Assembly: GCA_013335535.1 (NCBI GenBank)
Contig: JAAXVL010000002.1
Span: 477,123-541,122 of the forward strand
Source: Azonexaceae bacterium
Lineage (GTDB): Bacteria > Pseudomonadota > Gammaproteobacteria > Burkholderiales > Rhodocyclaceae
Direction of reading: 5' to 3'
DNA: 64,000 bases
The translations under genes and the position numbers were made by a program. Position 1 is the first letter of the stretch. Each line of letters starts with the position of its first letter. Of the stretch, positions 48,324-57,840 are shown in pieces. The notes beneath the pieces are model-generated. The model did no database searches. It saw only the letters and a program-made list of their open reading frames with translations, and was not told where the DNA came from.

Positions 48324-50552
48324 ATGCGCTTCCACTTCCCCGTCATCATCATCGACGAAGACTTCCGTTCGGAGAATACCTCCGGTCTCGGCATCCGGGC
48401 GCTGGCCGAAGCCATCGAGAAGGAAGGCCTGGAAGTGCTCGGCGTCACCAGCTACGGCGACCTGACCTCGTTTGCCCAGCAGCAGAGCCGCGCTTCGGCC
48501 TTCATCTTGTCGATCGACGACGAAGAGCTGGCACTGGAGCCGGAAGAGACGCTCGCCGAGCTACGTGCTTTCGTCAAGGAAATCCGCAATCGCAATGCCG
48601 AGATTCCGATCTTCCTGCATGGCGAAACGCGCACTTCGCGCCATATTCCGAACGACGTGCTGCGTGAGCTGCACGGCTTCATCCACATGTTCGAGGACAC
48701 GCCGGAATTCATCGCCCGCAACGTCAAGCGCGAAGCTCGTGCCTACCTCGACTCGCTGCCACCGCCGTTCTTCCGCGCGCTGGTTCACTACGCGGCGGAC
48801 GGCTCTTACTCCTGGCATTGCCCGGGGCATTCGGGTGGCGTTGCCTTTTTGAAGAGCCCGGTTGGCCAGATGTTCCACCAGTTCTTCGGCGAGAACATGC
48901 TGCGTGCCGACGTCTGCAATGCGGTCGAAGAACTCGGCCAGTTGCTCGATCATACCGGTCCGGTCGCCGCTTCAGAGCGCAATGCGGCGCGCATCTTCAA
49001 TTCGGATCACCTGTATTTCGTCACTAACGGTACCTCGACGTCGAACAAGATCGTCTGGCACTCGACCGTGGCGCCGGGTGACATCGTCGTCGTCGACCGC
49101 AACTGCCACAAGTCCATCCTGCACGCCATCATGATGACTGGCGCCATCCCCGTTTTCCTGATGCCGACGCGCAACAACTTCGGCATCATCGGGCCGATTC
49201 CGAAGTCGGAATTCCTCTGGGAGAACATCCAGAAGAAGATTGCTGCCAACCCGTTCATTACCGACAAGACGGCCAAGCCGCGCGTCCTGACCATCACCCA
49301 GTCGACCTACGACGGCATCCTCTACAACGTCGAGGATATCAAGCAGGAGCTGGACGGCAAGATCGACACTCTGCACTTCGATGAGGCCTGGCTGCCGCAC
49401 GCCGCCTTCCACGATTTCTATGGCGATTACCACGCCATCGGTGCCGACCGTCCGCGCTGCAAGGAATCGATGGTTTTCTCGACGCAGTCGACGCACAAGC
49501 TGCTCGCCGGCTTGAGCCAGGCGTCGCAGATTCTGGTTCAGGATGCCGAGAACCAGAAGCTCGACCGCGACATCTTCAACGAGGCTTACCTGATGCACAC
49601 TTCGACCTCGCCGCAGTATTCGATCATCGCCTCGTGCGATGTCGCCGCGGCGATGATGGAAGAGCCGGCCGGTACGGCGCTGGTCGAGGAATCGATTGCC
49701 GAAGCACTCGACTTCCGCCGCGCCATGCGTAAGGTGGATGAGGAGTGGGGCGCCGACTGGTGGTTCAAGGTCTGGGGGCCAGACGATCTATCGGAAGAAG
49801 GCATCGAGGAACGCGACGCCTGGATGCTCAAGCCGGGCGAACGCTGGCACGGCTTCAACAATCTGGCTGATGGCTTCAACATGCTCGACCCGATCAAGGC
49901 GACGATCATCACGCCAGGCCTCGATGTCGATGGCGATTTTGCCGACGAATTCGGCATCCCGGCCGCCATCGTCACCAAGTACCTCGCCGAGCACGGCGTG
50001 ATCGTCGAGAAGTGCGGCTTGTACAGCTTCTTCATCATGTTCACCATCGGCATCACCAAGGGCCGCTGGAATACGCTGGTGACGGCGCTGCAGCAGTTCA
50101 AGGACGATTACGACAAGAACCATCCGCTGTGGAAGGTGCTGCCCGAGTTCGTGCAGAAGAACCCGCGCTACGAGCGTGTCGGCCTGCGCGACCTATGTAC
50201 GCAGATCCACAGTGTCTACAAGCAGAACGATGTCGCCCGACTGACCACCGAGATGTACTTGTCGGACATGGTGCCGGCCATGCGTCCGGCCGATGCCTTC
50301 GCCAAGATGGCGCACCGCGATATCGAACGCGTGCCGGTTGATGAACTGGAAGGGCGCGTCACGGCTGTGCTGCTGACGCCTTACCCGCCGGGTATCCCGC
50401 TCCTCATTCCGGGCGAGCGTTTCAACGCGACGATCTGCAGCTACCTGAAATTCGCCCGCGAATTCAACGCGCGTTTCCCTGGGTTCGAGACCGATGTCCA
50501 TGGTCTGGTCAAGGGCACCGATGGGCGTTACTACGTGGATTGCGTGCGCTGA
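48324..50552 (+). CDS. Orn/Lys/Arg decarboxylase, PLP-dependent
   Basis: A 742-aa fold-I PLP decarboxylase with three parts: an N-terminal receiver-like wing domain (residues ~1-130), the aminotransferase-like core, and the C-terminal domain. HCPGHSGGVAFLKSPVG and the PLP-lysine motif STQSTHKLLAGLSQAS are diagnostic, with HFDEAWLPHAAFHDFYG supplying the aspartate that contacts the pyridine nitrogen. Which of ornithine, lysine or arginine is used is uncertain; the length fits the inducible E. coli enzymes. No antiporter gene is adjacent, so polyamine synthesis is as likely as acid resistance. Confidence 0.92.
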   Translation: MRFHFPVIIIDEDFRSENTSGLGIRALAEAIEKEGLEVLGVTSYGDLTSFAQQQSRASAFILSIDDEELALEPEETLAELRAFVKEIRNRNAEIPIFLHGETRTSRHIPNDVLRELHGFIHMFEDTPEFIARNVKREARAYLDSLPPPFFRALVHYAADGSYSWHCPGHSGGVAFLKSPVGQMFHQFFGENMLRADVCNAVEELGQLLDHTGPVAASERNAARIFNSDHLYFVTNGTSTSNKIVWHSTVAPGDIVVVDRNCHKSILHAIMMTGAIPVFLMPTRNNFGIIGPIPKSEFLWENIQKKIAANPFITDKTAKPRVLTITQSTYDGILYNVEDIKQELDGKIDTLHFDEAWLPHAAFHDFYGDYHAIGADRPRCKESMVFSTQSTHKLLAGLSQASQILVQDAENQKLDRDIFNEAYLMHTSTSPQYSIIASCDVAAAMMEEPAGTALVEESIAEALDFRRAMRKVDEEWGADWWFKVWGPDDLSEEGIEERDAWMLKPGERWHGFNNLADGFNMLDPIKATIITPGLDVDGDFADEFGIPAAIVTKYLAEHGVIVEKCGLYSFFIMFTIGITKGRWNTLVTALQQFKDDYDKNHPLWKVLPEFVQKNPRYERVGLRDLCTQIHSVYKQNDVARLTTEMYLSDMVPAMRPADAFAKMAHRDIERVPVDELEGRVTAVLLTPYPPGIPLLIPGERFNATICSYLKFAREFNARFPGFETDVHGLVKGTDGRYYVDCVR

Positions 50553-50568
50553 TCGGCACGATTTGTCG

Positions 50569-50599
50569 TCCGGCGCCGCGGGCTGATCGCTGCGCCGGA
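50569..50599. terminator. GC hairpin between convergent decarboxylase and folA
   Basis: TCCGGCGC pairs with GCGCCGGA over a 15-base loop, between two convergent stops. No T-run. Confidence 0.4.
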
Positions 50600-50607
50600 A
50601 CGATGAG

Positions 50608-51084
50608 TTACTGCTTCCGGTAGGTCACGAAAGCGTGGCCGGAACCTTCCGTTTTTGACGTTTTTTTCCAGTTGACCGTGGAAATCTCGGGAAACCACGC
50701 ATCTCCCTCGGGTTCGAGGTCGACTTCGGTGATTTCGAGACGGTTGGCCAGCGCCATGGCCTGGGCGTAGATCTGTTCGCCGCCGATGATGAATACGGTG
50801 TCCGCGGTCGATGCCAGTTTCAGGGCATTTTCCAGAGAATCGGCCACCTCGCCGCCGGGGGCTGGATAGTCTGATTGGCGGCTGATCACGATGTTGCGCC
50901 GACCGGGCAGCGGACGAAAACGCGGCGGCAGCGATTCCCAGGTCTTGCGCCCCATGATGACCGTGTGGCCTGATGTCAGCGCCTTGAAATGGGCCATGTC
51001 TTCCGGGATGTTCCAGATTAGCTGGTTATCCTTGCCGATCACGCGGTTCTTCGCCACGGCGGCGATGATGACGACTTCAGTCAT
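50608..51084 (-). CDS. folA: dihydrofolate reductase with repeat-encoded C-terminus
   Basis: A 158-aa DHFR that regenerates tetrahydrofolate, used up by Thy[60 protein letters not shown] and [12 protein letters not shown] are all canonical, with the proton-relay acidic residue in [10 protein letters not shown]. Residues ~135-147 ([13 protein letters not shown]) are encoded by a copy of the dispersed repeat, just before the final strand [10 protein letters not shown]. The gene overlaps pgi by eight bases, making it the last gene of a thyA-pgi-folA operon. Confidence 0.95.
   Translation of the reverse strand: MTEVVIIAAVAKNRVIGKDNQLIWNIPEDMAHFKALTSGHTVIMGRKTWESLPPRFRPLPGRRNIVISRQSDYPAPGGEVADSLENALKLASTADTVFIIGGEQIYAQAMALANRLEITEVDLEPEGDAWFPEISTVNWKKTSKTEGSGHAFVTYRKQ
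50651..50686 (-). repeat. dispersed REP-like repeat inside folA
   Basis: On the coding strand it starts TTTCCACGGTCAACTGGAAA and continues with AAAACGTCAAAAACGGAA. CCGG is changed to CTGG, which keeps a G-U pair in the hairpin. It is read in frame as [12 protein letters not shown]. Confidence 0.8.
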
Positions 51085-52678
51085 GGCTGTCGTTCCGGAA
51101 ATGGCGCAAATGATTGATCAGTCCGCGCGTCGACGGGTCCAGCCCATCGGTCGGCGCTTCATCGCGGATGCAGGGGGCGAGCTTGCCGGCCAGTTGCTTG
51201 CCGAGTTCGACGCCCCACTGGTCGAAAGAGTTGAGGTTCCACAGCACGCCAAGGCAGAAGACCTTGTGCTCGTAGAGGGCGATGAGCTGGCCCAGCGTAA
51301 ACGGAGTCAGCTCGGGGAGAACCAGCGTCGATGACGGCTGGTTGCCCGGGAAGCGGCGGAAGGGCAGCAGGTGCTCGGGAATGCCGGCGGCACGGGCTTC
51401 CTCGGCGGTCTGGCCGAAAGCCAGCGCCGACGACTGGGCGAGGCAGTTGGCGAGCAGGCCGCTGTGGTGGCCGGGCAGCGGAAAATCGGATTTGGCCAGT
51501 GCAATGAAATCGCAGGCCACCAGTTCGCTCCCCTGGTGCAGCAACTGGAAGAACGAATGCTGGCCATTGGTGCCGGCTTCGCCCCAGAGGATCGGGTTGG
51601 TCGGATAGTCGACGGCCACCCCGTCGCGGTTGGCGCGCTTGCCGTTGCTCTCCATCTCGAGCTGTTGCAGGTGGGATGGCAGCAGGGCCAGCGAGTGGCT
51701 GTAGGGAAAAACGCCATTACTGTGGGCGCGGAGAAAATTGGTGTTCCATAGCGCGATAAGGGCCAGCGTCAGCGGCAGGTTGGTCTCCGGGGGCGCACTG
51801 AAGAAATGCGTGTCCATGGCGTGGGCGCCGGCGAGCAACTGCTCAAAGTGGCGGTAGCCGACGGCCAGCGCTATCGGCAGGCCGATGGCCGACCACATCG
51901 AGAAGCGGCCGCCCACCCAGTCCCAGAATTCGAAAACATTTTCCGGCGCGATGCCGAATTCGGCGGTGGCGGCCAGATTGGTCGAGGCGGCGACGAAATG
52001 GCGGGCGATGGCCTGCTCGTCATTCGCCGTGGCAAGCACCCAGTTTCTCGCCGTACGCGCGTTGGCCATTGTTTCCAGCGTCGTGAAAGTCTTGCTGGCA
52101 ACGATGAACAGCGTGCTGCGCGGGTTGAGGCGGGTCAGCGTGCTGGCCAGATCGGCGCTGTCGAGATTGGAAACGAAATGTACCGTGACGTCGGGCTGCT
52201 GAAAGGCGCCGAGCGCCCGGACGGCCATGCGCGGACCAAGGTCGGAGCCGCCGATGCCGATATTGACGACATCGGTGATGCGATCCCCCGAAAATCCCCG
52301 CCACTGGCCGCCATGAATCTGCTCACAGAAACCGGCCAGGCGGGCCAGCACGCTCTTGACCTCGGCTGGTGCGGCGTCGCCGGCACGCAGATCGGCATGG
52401 CGAACGGCCCGTCCTTCGGTGTGGTTGATCGGCTCGCCGCTACGCATGCGCTCCATCCAGGTCGGCAGGCCGGCCTGTTCGGCCAGTTGCCGGAGCAGGC
52501 CCATGGTGTGCTGATCGAGGCGCTGTTTTGAGTAATCGAGCAGGAAATTGTCGGCCTGCACCGAGAAACGGTAAAAGCGCGCCGGGTCAGCGGCAAACAA
52601 CTCGCGCAGGTGGCGGTGTTTGATGCCGCGGGCGTGCTCGGCTAGTGCCAGCCAGGCCGGACGGAGCGGTACTTGCAT
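51077..52678 (-). CDS. pgi: glucose-6-phosphate isomerase
   Basis: Interconverts glucose-6-phosphate and fructose-6-phosphate. From the ATG at 52678 (MQVPLRPAWLALAEHARGIK) it has 533 aa, slightly shorter than the E. coli enzyme. Signatures: DVVNIGIGGSDLGPRMAVRA, VASKTFTTLETMANART, WVGGRFSMWSAIGLPIAL, WGEAGTNGQHSFFQLLHQG and LGVLWNLNSFDQWGVELGKQ. A longer frame to 53296 is antisense to thyA and is rejected. It starts two bases from the thyA stop and overlaps folA, splitting the common thyA-folA pair. Confidence 0.95.
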   Translation of the reverse strand: MQVPLRPAWLALAEHARGIKHRHLRELFAADPARFYRFSVQADNFLLDYSKQRLDQHTMGLLRQLAEQAGLPTWMERMRSGEPINHTEGRAVRHADLRAGDAAPAEVKSVLARLAGFCEQIHGGQWRGFSGDRITDVVNIGIGGSDLGPRMAVRALGAFQQPDVTVHFVSNLDSADLASTLTRLNPRSTLFIVASKTFTTLETMANARTARNWVLATANDEQAIARHFVAASTNLAATAEFGIAPENVFEFWDWVGGRFSMWSAIGLPIALAVGYRHFEQLLAGAHAMDTHFFSAPPETNLPLTLALIALWNTNFLRAHSNGVFPYSHSLALLPSHLQQLEMESNGKRANRDGVAVDYPTNPILWGEAGTNGQHSFFQLLHQGSELVACDFIALAKSDFPLPGHHSGLLANCLAQSSALAFGQTAEEARAAGIPEHLLPFRRFPGNQPSSTLVLPELTPFTLGQLIALYEHKVFCLGVLWNLNSFDQWGVELGKQLAGKLAPCIRDEAPTDGLDPSTRGLINHLRHFRNDSHD

Positions 52679-52680
52679 GT

Positions 52681-53475
52681 TTAGACGGCGACCTGGGCGG
52701 CGATGTGCGGGTGCGGGTCGTAGCCTTCGAGACGGAAATCTTCGAATTTGAAGGCGAATATGTCGTTGACCGTGGGATTGATCCACATCGTCGGCAGCGG
52801 GCGAGTATCGCGCGAAAGCTGGAGCCGGGCCTGTTCGAAATGGTTCGAGTAAATGTGTGCGTCGCCGAAGGTATGGACGAAATCGCCGGGCTGATAACCG
52901 CAGACCTGCGCCAGCATCATGGTCAGCAAGGCGTAGGAGGCGATGTTGAAGGGCACGCCAAGGAATATGTCGGCGCTGCGCTGGTACAACTGGCACGACA
53001 GCTTGCCGTTCGCTACATAAAACTGGAACAGGCAGTGGCACGGCGGCAGCGCCATGCTGTCCACATCGCCCGGGTTCCAGGCGGAGACGATGTGACGGCG
53101 CGAGTCGGGGCTGTTCTTGAGGCTGTGGACCAGTTGCGTGATCTGATCGATCAGGCGGCCATCCGGTGTTTCCCAGCGGCGCCATTGCTTGCCGTAAACC
53201 GGGCCGAGATCGCCATTTTCGTCGGCCCACTCGTCCCAGATGCGGACGCCGTTTTCCTTGAGATAGGCGATGTTGGTGTCGCCCTGCAGGAACCACAGCA
53301 GTTCGTGGACGATGGATTTCAGGTGGAGCTTCTTGGTGGTGACCATCGGAAAGCCCTTGGCTAGGTCGAAACGCATCTGCCAGCCAAAGACCGAGCGTGT
53401 GCCGGTGCCCGTACGGTCGGATTTGTCGTGCCCGTTCTCCAGAACGTGGCGCATCAGGTCAAGGTAGGGCTGCAT
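52681..53475 (-). CDS. thyA: thymidylate synthase
   Basis: Methylates dUMP to dTMP with methylene-tetrahydrofolate. The 264 aa equal the E. coli enzyme length, and the catalytic cysteine is C146 in [14 protein letters not shown]. The dUMP-binding [18 protein letters not shown], the [13 protein letters not shown] segment and the folate site [20 protein letters not shown] are intact. It is the first gene of the thyA-pgi-folA run. The 180 bp upstream is AT-rich and shared with the divergent 515-aa gene. Confidence 0.97.
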   Translation of the reverse strand: MQPYLDLMRHVLENGHDKSDRTGTGTRSVFGWQMRFDLAKGFPMVTTKKLHLKSIVHELLWFLQGDTNIAYLKENGVRIWDEWADENGDLGPVYGKQWRRWETPDGRLIDQITQLVHSLKNSPDSRRHIVSAWNPGDVDSMALPPCHCLFQFYVANGKLSCQLYQRSADIFLGVPFNIASYALLTMMLAQVCGYQPGDFVHTFGDAHIYSNHFEQARLQLSRDTRPLPTMWINPTVNDIFAFKFEDFRLEGYDPHPHIAAQVAV

Positions 53476-53655
53476 CGAGTCGGCTATCCGGAGCTATCAA
53501 TAAACGATCTATTTTACATGGCGGACACAATCATCGCCTGCCCGCAGAATTCCAATTATCTAATAGTAATATTTAGTGAGGTGGAAATTACTCACGACTG
53601 AAGGCGGAATATCGGTCTACACTGAGAAAAAAAGAAATTATTCGAGGAGGGAGCA

Positions 53656-55203
53656 GTGTTTAACAAGGTTGCGAATCTGGGTGGCTTGTTTGCCCAGAAA
53701 ACGGATCATCCGCTGGCCAACGCGCGCGAGCTGCGACGAGTTCTGAATGAATTGCCAACGGATAATGCCTTCAAGGCGCTCGATGAAATTTCCGGCTGGC
53801 TGGAGTCCTTGGACGGGGTCGGCAACTTTCCCGTCGACACCTTGTACGACGTGCTCGAGCAGTTCGAGGCGGCGGCGCAGCCTCATCTGAAGCGGCTTTC
53901 CCGCGAATATTTCGGGGTGACCAGGCTGTCGAAGTCCGAAGAAAATCGCCTGTGGTCAATCAACTACGGGTTCTGGACCCGGCTGGCCGCCGCCTATGAA
54001 CGTTGCCTGCTATCGATCGGGGAGAAAACGCGTCCCGGCGATGCGGCGAAGGTGGCGTTGCCGACCTTGTGCGTTCGTCTGATTATTGCCCTAGGGCGCG
54101 CTCTCAAGTGGGAACAGTTTCACTACGGCCCGTCCCCGGATGCTTCGTGGCAAAGCCTAGGGCGGGCACTGCTGTGTGCCGAGGAGGCTGGCGTGGCGGG
54201 CAAAACACTGGCTTTGCCCGGCCGAAGCGGCGTGACCTCGCCGTTGCAGGAATACGAGAAAGTCATGATTTTCCAGGCGGCCTCGCTGGATAGCCTGTTG
54301 CCCGTCGGTATCGAGCTTGCCGAGCACCTGATTGCCCATTTTTTGCCTGGTTTCGTGTTTACCGCCGAGGCGCAGATTGACAGCGTTTACTGGGTTGATC
54401 TCAAGCTGGCCCAGCCGCCGCAGCGGTTGGCCCGGATGCCGGCACAGGCTGCGCTGACCCAGCGCTTCCTCAAACCCGGGGCGGCCCATGAGGCGATGCG
54501 GGCGGTGCTCGAAACACTTGAGCGGGGCGGCGACATGCCACCCGAAATCAGCCTTGGCGGGCAGTATCCGGTCAAGCTGCTGGTGACTGTGTTCCGCCAC
54601 TTGACCAACTATCTGTCGCCGATCCCGCCGCAGCGTCTGCATGACCGCCACCGCGTGACGCACCGGATGTCGGTGCTGAACGGGCTGGTCAATGCTTTCG
54701 TGGTGTTCTCCGACGAGTTTGGTGGCCGTCCGGCCGGTTTGCCGACGGAGGTCTGGGTTGCCGAAAATGTCAGCCGCGGTGGCTTCGGCGCCTTGCTCGA
54801 CAGTATTCCTGGCGACTGGCTGAAGGTCGGTGCCCTGCTCGCCATGCAACCCGAAGGTGGTGATAACTGGCTGCTCGGCGTGGTTCGTCGGTATCACCGG
54901 TTATCCGAAAAGGATGCACGCGTCGGCATTCAGGCGCTGGGGACCAAGGCCATGGCGATCGAGGTTCGTCCGCGGGGCACTTCCATCTACATGGCGGCGG
55001 CCGGGGCGACGCCGGCCCTGATGCTGCTCGATGGCAACGAGCCCGACGAGTTTCGGGTCATTCTGCCGCCGATGACCTTCGATGCGCGCGACAGCATGGA
55101 GTATGCCCGGGACGGCCAGCGCTTTCAGCTGACGCCGATTTCGCTGATTGAGCAGACGGCCGATTACGAGCTGGCGCGTTACCGCCGGAGCCCGCTGGGC
55201 TGA
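53656..55203 (+). CDS. uncharacterised 515-aa protein with a PilZ-like C-terminal region
   Basis: I do not recognise it with confidence. It is soluble, has no signal peptide and starts MFNKVANLGGLFAQKTDHPL. The first 330 aa are largely helical, with VFRHLTNYLSPIPPQRLHDR at the end. A C-terminal beta-rich part (~385-505) contains SIPGDWLKVGALLAMQPEGG, WLLGVVRRYHRLSEKDARVG and IQALGTKAM. The order GxVRR...GIQxL is reminiscent of PilZ-type c-di-GMP barrels, but a full RxxxR/DxSxxG motif is not evident. GGAGGGAG gives a strong ribosome site. Monocistronic, divergent from thyA. Confidence 0.75.
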   Translation: MFNKVANLGGLFAQKTDHPLANARELRRVLNELPTDNAFKALDEISGWLESLDGVGNFPVDTLYDVLEQFEAAAQPHLKRLSREYFGVTRLSKSEENRLWSINYGFWTRLAAAYERCLLSIGEKTRPGDAAKVALPTLCVRLIIALGRALKWEQFHYGPSPDASWQSLGRALLCAEEAGVAGKTLALPGRSGVTSPLQEYEKVMIFQAASLDSLLPVGIELAEHLIAHFLPGFVFTAEAQIDSVYWVDLKLAQPPQRLARMPAQAALTQRFLKPGAAHEAMRAVLETLERGGDMPPEISLGGQYPVKLLVTVFRHLTNYLSPIPPQRLHDRHRVTHRMSVLNGLVNAFVVFSDEFGGRPAGLPTEVWVAENVSRGGFGALLDSIPGDWLKVGALLAMQPEGGDNWLLGVVRRYHRLSEKDARVGIQALGTKAMAIEVRPRGTSIYMAAAGATPALMLLDGNEPDEFRVILPPMTFDARDSMEYARDGQRFQLTPISLIEQTADYELARYRRSPLG

Positions 55204-55794
55204 TTACGGCTGTTTGGTCCGAATCGCCGATTTGGGCCGGAAGGCCTTGATCACCGCTTCGTTGGTTTCGGCATAGGGGCCGCCGATCAGGTCGATGCAG
55301 TAGGGAACGGCGGCGAAGATGCCGACGTGGGCGACCGTGCCGTCGGCGTTGCGAACGCCTTCGAGCGTTTCCTTGATCGATTTCGGCTGGCCGGGCAGGT
55401 TGATGATGAGCGCCTGTTTGCGGATGACGGCGACCTGCCGCGACAGGATGGCGGTCGGCACGAAATTGAGGCTGATCCGGCGCATTTCCTCGCCGAAGCC
55501 GGGCATTTCCTTGTCGGCGACGGCCAGCGTGGCTTCCGGCGTCACGTCGCGCAAGGCCGGGCCGGTACCGCCCGTGGTCAGCACGAGGTGGCACTTTGCA
55601 CGGTCAACCAGAGAAATCAGCGTATTTTCGATTGTCTCGCGATCATCGGCGATCAGCCGGGTTTCGACGCGCCATGGCGTGGTCAGGGCCGATGCCAGCC
55701 ATTCCTGCAGGGCCGGGATGCCCTTGTCTTCGTAAACGCCGGTCGAGGCACGGTCGCTGATCGAAACGAGGCCGACGACCAGTTCCTCACTCAT
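55204..55794 (-). CDS. mogA: molybdopterin adenylyltransferase
   Basis: Adenylylates molybdopterin before molybdate insertion. The 196-aa protein has the MoaB/Mog signature TTGGTGPALRDVTPEATLAV and FGEEMRRISL, followed by TAILSRQVAVIRKQALIINL and NLPGQPKSIKETLEGV. It matches the E. coli MogA layout closely. It overlaps darP by eight bases and is co-transcribed with it. Its stop abuts the convergent 515-aa gene with no spacer. Confidence 0.94.
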   Translation of the reverse strand: MSEELVVGLVSISDRASTGVYEDKGIPALQEWLASALTTPWRVETRLIADDRETIENTLISLVDRAKCHLVLTTGGTGPALRDVTPEATLAVADKEMPGFGEEMRRISLNFVPTAILSRQVAVIRKQALIINLPGQPKSIKETLEGVRNADGTVAHVGIFAAVPYCIDLIGGPYAETNEAVIKAFRPKSAIRTKQP

Positions 55795-56326
55795 CGCCGG
55801 TTTCCTCTTCGGCCGCCGGGGTGCCCTGTTTGTCCAGTTCCTGCAGGATCTGGAAAATGGCGCGGAAATTCTTCGGCGGTTTGTTGTTCTCCTGTTCCTT
55901 CAACGCATTGCGGCGCAGCTGGCGCATGTGCTGGAGATCGATGGAGGGCCAAACGGCGGCGATTTCGGAAAGATAGGTTTCGTCTTCGAGAAAACGGTTG
56001 CGGAAGCGCTCGAGCCGATGCAGGCGGGCCGTTTCGGCCGATGACTCGCCGCGCAGCATGGCCAGGCCGGCACGGATCGGTTCGTCGTCGACGCCGCGCA
56101 TGAGCTTGCCGAGATAGGCCACCTGGCGGCGATGGGCGCCGTGAGCGGTGATTTTCTGGCACTCGCGGACCGCCTCGAAAATGTTTTCCGGCAGGTTGAT
56201 CTTCTTCAACTGGCCGACGGAAAGCTCGACTAGTTCGGCGCCGAGATCGCGCAATTCATGCATGGCCTCCTTCTTCTTGGTTTTGGAAGGGCGGCCGGTG
56301 TCTTCGGTGAAATCTTCTTCATGCAT
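55787..56326 (-). CDS. darP: dual-action ribosomal maturation protein DarP (YjgA, DUF615)
   Basis: A 179-aa helical protein of the DUF615 family that associates with the late 50S ribosomal subunit. The start MHEEDFTEDTGRPSKTKKKE and the phrases MHELRDLGAELVELSVGQLK and RRQVAYLGKLMR are diagnostic. The ATG at 56326 is preferred; a longer frame to 56413 adds arginine-rich residues and reaches into the pmbA promoter. It is divergent from pmbA, a common proteobacterial arrangement. Confidence 0.93.
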   Translation of the reverse strand: MHEEDFTEDTGRPSKTKKKEAMHELRDLGAELVELSVGQLKKINLPENIFEAVRECQKITAHGAHRRQVAYLGKLMRGVDDEPIRAGLAMLRGESSAETARLHRLERFRNRFLEDETYLSEIAAVWPSIDLQHMRQLRRNALKEQENNKPPKNFRAIFQILQELDKQGTPAAEEETGDE

Positions 56327-56394
56327 GGGGTGCGTCCGGTGCTGGCAATAACGGGCTGTTATGATAGCGACTTTCCCGCTCCGACGCCGCCTCC

Positions 56395-57738
56395 ATGTCC
56401 GAAACTGCCGCATTTTCCTATTCCCAAGCCACCTTGCAACAGCTCTCCGAGGATGTGCTCAAGCACGCCAGGGCCAAGGGAGCGACGGCCTGCGAGGTCG
56501 ATGTGTCCGAAGGTTTCGGGCAGTCGGTGACGGTGCGTTGCGATGAAGTAGAGACCATCGAATTCAACCGCGACAAGGGCATCGGCATCACGATCTACTC
56601 CGGTCAGCGCAAGGGCTACGCCAGCACCTCCGACTTTTCGCCCCAGGCGTTGCGCGAGACGGTCGAGGCGGCACTCGATATCGCCCGCTTCACGGCTGAG
56701 GACGATTGCGCCGGCCTAGCCGATGCGGCGCTGATGGCAAAGGATGTCCCGGACCTCGATCTGTACCACCCGTGGGCGCTGACCGTCGAAGAGGCCATCG
56801 AGACAGCGCGCCGCTGCGAGCAGGCGGCTTTCGATGCCAGCCCGCTGGTCAGCAATTCCGAAGGCGCGTCGATCTCGACGCAGCAGGCACATTTCGTTTC
56901 GGCCAACAGCCTTGGCTTCATGGGCGGCTACCCGACGTCGCGTCACTACATTTCGTGCTCGGTGATTTCCGGCGAACAGGATGCGATGCAGCGCGACGAC
57001 TGGTACACGACGCATCGCGATGCCCGGCAGCTGGGCGACGCGGCGCAGGTCGGGCGCATTGCGGCCGAGCGTGCCGTGGCGCGGCTGGGCGGGCGCAAGG
57101 TCAAGACCGGCGAATTTCCGATCATCCTCGAAGCGCCGCTGGCCGGCGGCCTGCTCGGCAGCCTGGTGCATGCGGCGAGCGGCGGAGCCTTGTACCGCAA
57201 GTCGTCCTTCCTGCTCGATCAGCTCGGCAAGAAAATCATGCCGGACTTCGTCAATATCGCCGAACGCCCGCATATCAAGTGCGGCCTGGGGAGCGCCTCA
57301 TTCGACAGCGATGGCGTCGCAACACGCGACCGCGACGTGGTCAGCAACGGCATCCTGCAGGGCTATTTCCTGAGTACCTACACGGCGCGCAAGCTGGGCA
57401 TGCAGACGACGGCCAATGCCGGCGGCAGCCACAATCTGATCATCGAGCCGGGCGAGCTTGACCTGGAAGGGCTGATGGCCAGGATGGGTCGCGGCCTGCT
57501 GGTCACCGAGCTGCTCGGCCACGGCATCAACTACGTCACCGGCGACTATTCGCGCGGGGCTGCCGGTTTCTGGGTCGAGGACGGCAAGATTGCCTACCCG
57601 GTCGAGGAAATCACCATCGCCGGCAATCTCAAGGACATGCTGGCCGGCATCGTTGCCGTCGGCAATGACGTGCAGATTCGCGGCAGCAAGGTTACCGGTT
57701 CCATCCTGCTTGACCGGATGACCATCGCCGGCGAATAA
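56395..57738 (+). CDS. pmbA: PmbA/TldE-type metalloprotease subunit
   Basis: A 447-aa partner of TldD in the heterodimeric protease that degrades unfolded peptides and matures some ribosomal peptides. The N-terminal domain (ATACEVDVSEGFGQSVTVRC) and central RDKGIGITIYSGQRKGYAST are typical. VLxAPLAGGLLGSLVHAASG appears as ILEAPLAGGLLGSLVHAASG. NAGGSHNLIIEPGE and LGHGINYVTGDYSRGAAGFW end the family core. The zinc-binding HExxxH lies in TldD, not here, as expected. Confidence 0.94.
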   Translation: MSETAAFSYSQATLQQLSEDVLKHARAKGATACEVDVSEGFGQSVTVRCDEVETIEFNRDKGIGITIYSGQRKGYASTSDFSPQALRETVEAALDIARFTAEDDCAGLADAALMAKDVPDLDLYHPWALTVEEAIETARRCEQAAFDASPLVSNSEGASISTQQAHFVSANSLGFMGGYPTSRHYISCSVISGEQDAMQRDDWYTTHRDARQLGDAAQVGRIAAERAVARLGGRKVKTGEFPIILEAPLAGGLLGSLVHAASGGALYRKSSFLLDQLGKKIMPDFVNIAERPHIKCGLGSASFDSDGVATRDRDVVSNGILQGYFLSTYTARKLGMQTTANAGGSHNLIIEPGELDLEGLMARMGRGLLVTELLGHGINYVTGDYSRGAAGFWVEDGKIAYPVEEITIAGNLKDMLAGIVAVGNDVQIRGSKVTGSILLDRMTIAGE

Positions 57739-57840
57739 AACGGTTGTATAAGGGTTTTCCTCAACTCGTTATTGCGGGTGTTTTGGCTAGAATGGAACCG
57801 TACCATTCTGACGTGCCCCACAATTTAATGAGGAGACAAT

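Noticed and set aside
52760..52790. GTTGACCGTGG inside thyA as another repeat copy
   Set aside because: The bases encode the conserved ThyA motif [10 protein letters not shown], and the A-rich tail of the repeat is missing.
55596..55632. CACGGTCAACCAGAGAAA inside mogA as a repeat copy
   Set aside because: The encoded SLVDRAKCHLVLTTGG is normal for MogA; only the core matches and the rest of the element is absent. Left unresolved, not counted.
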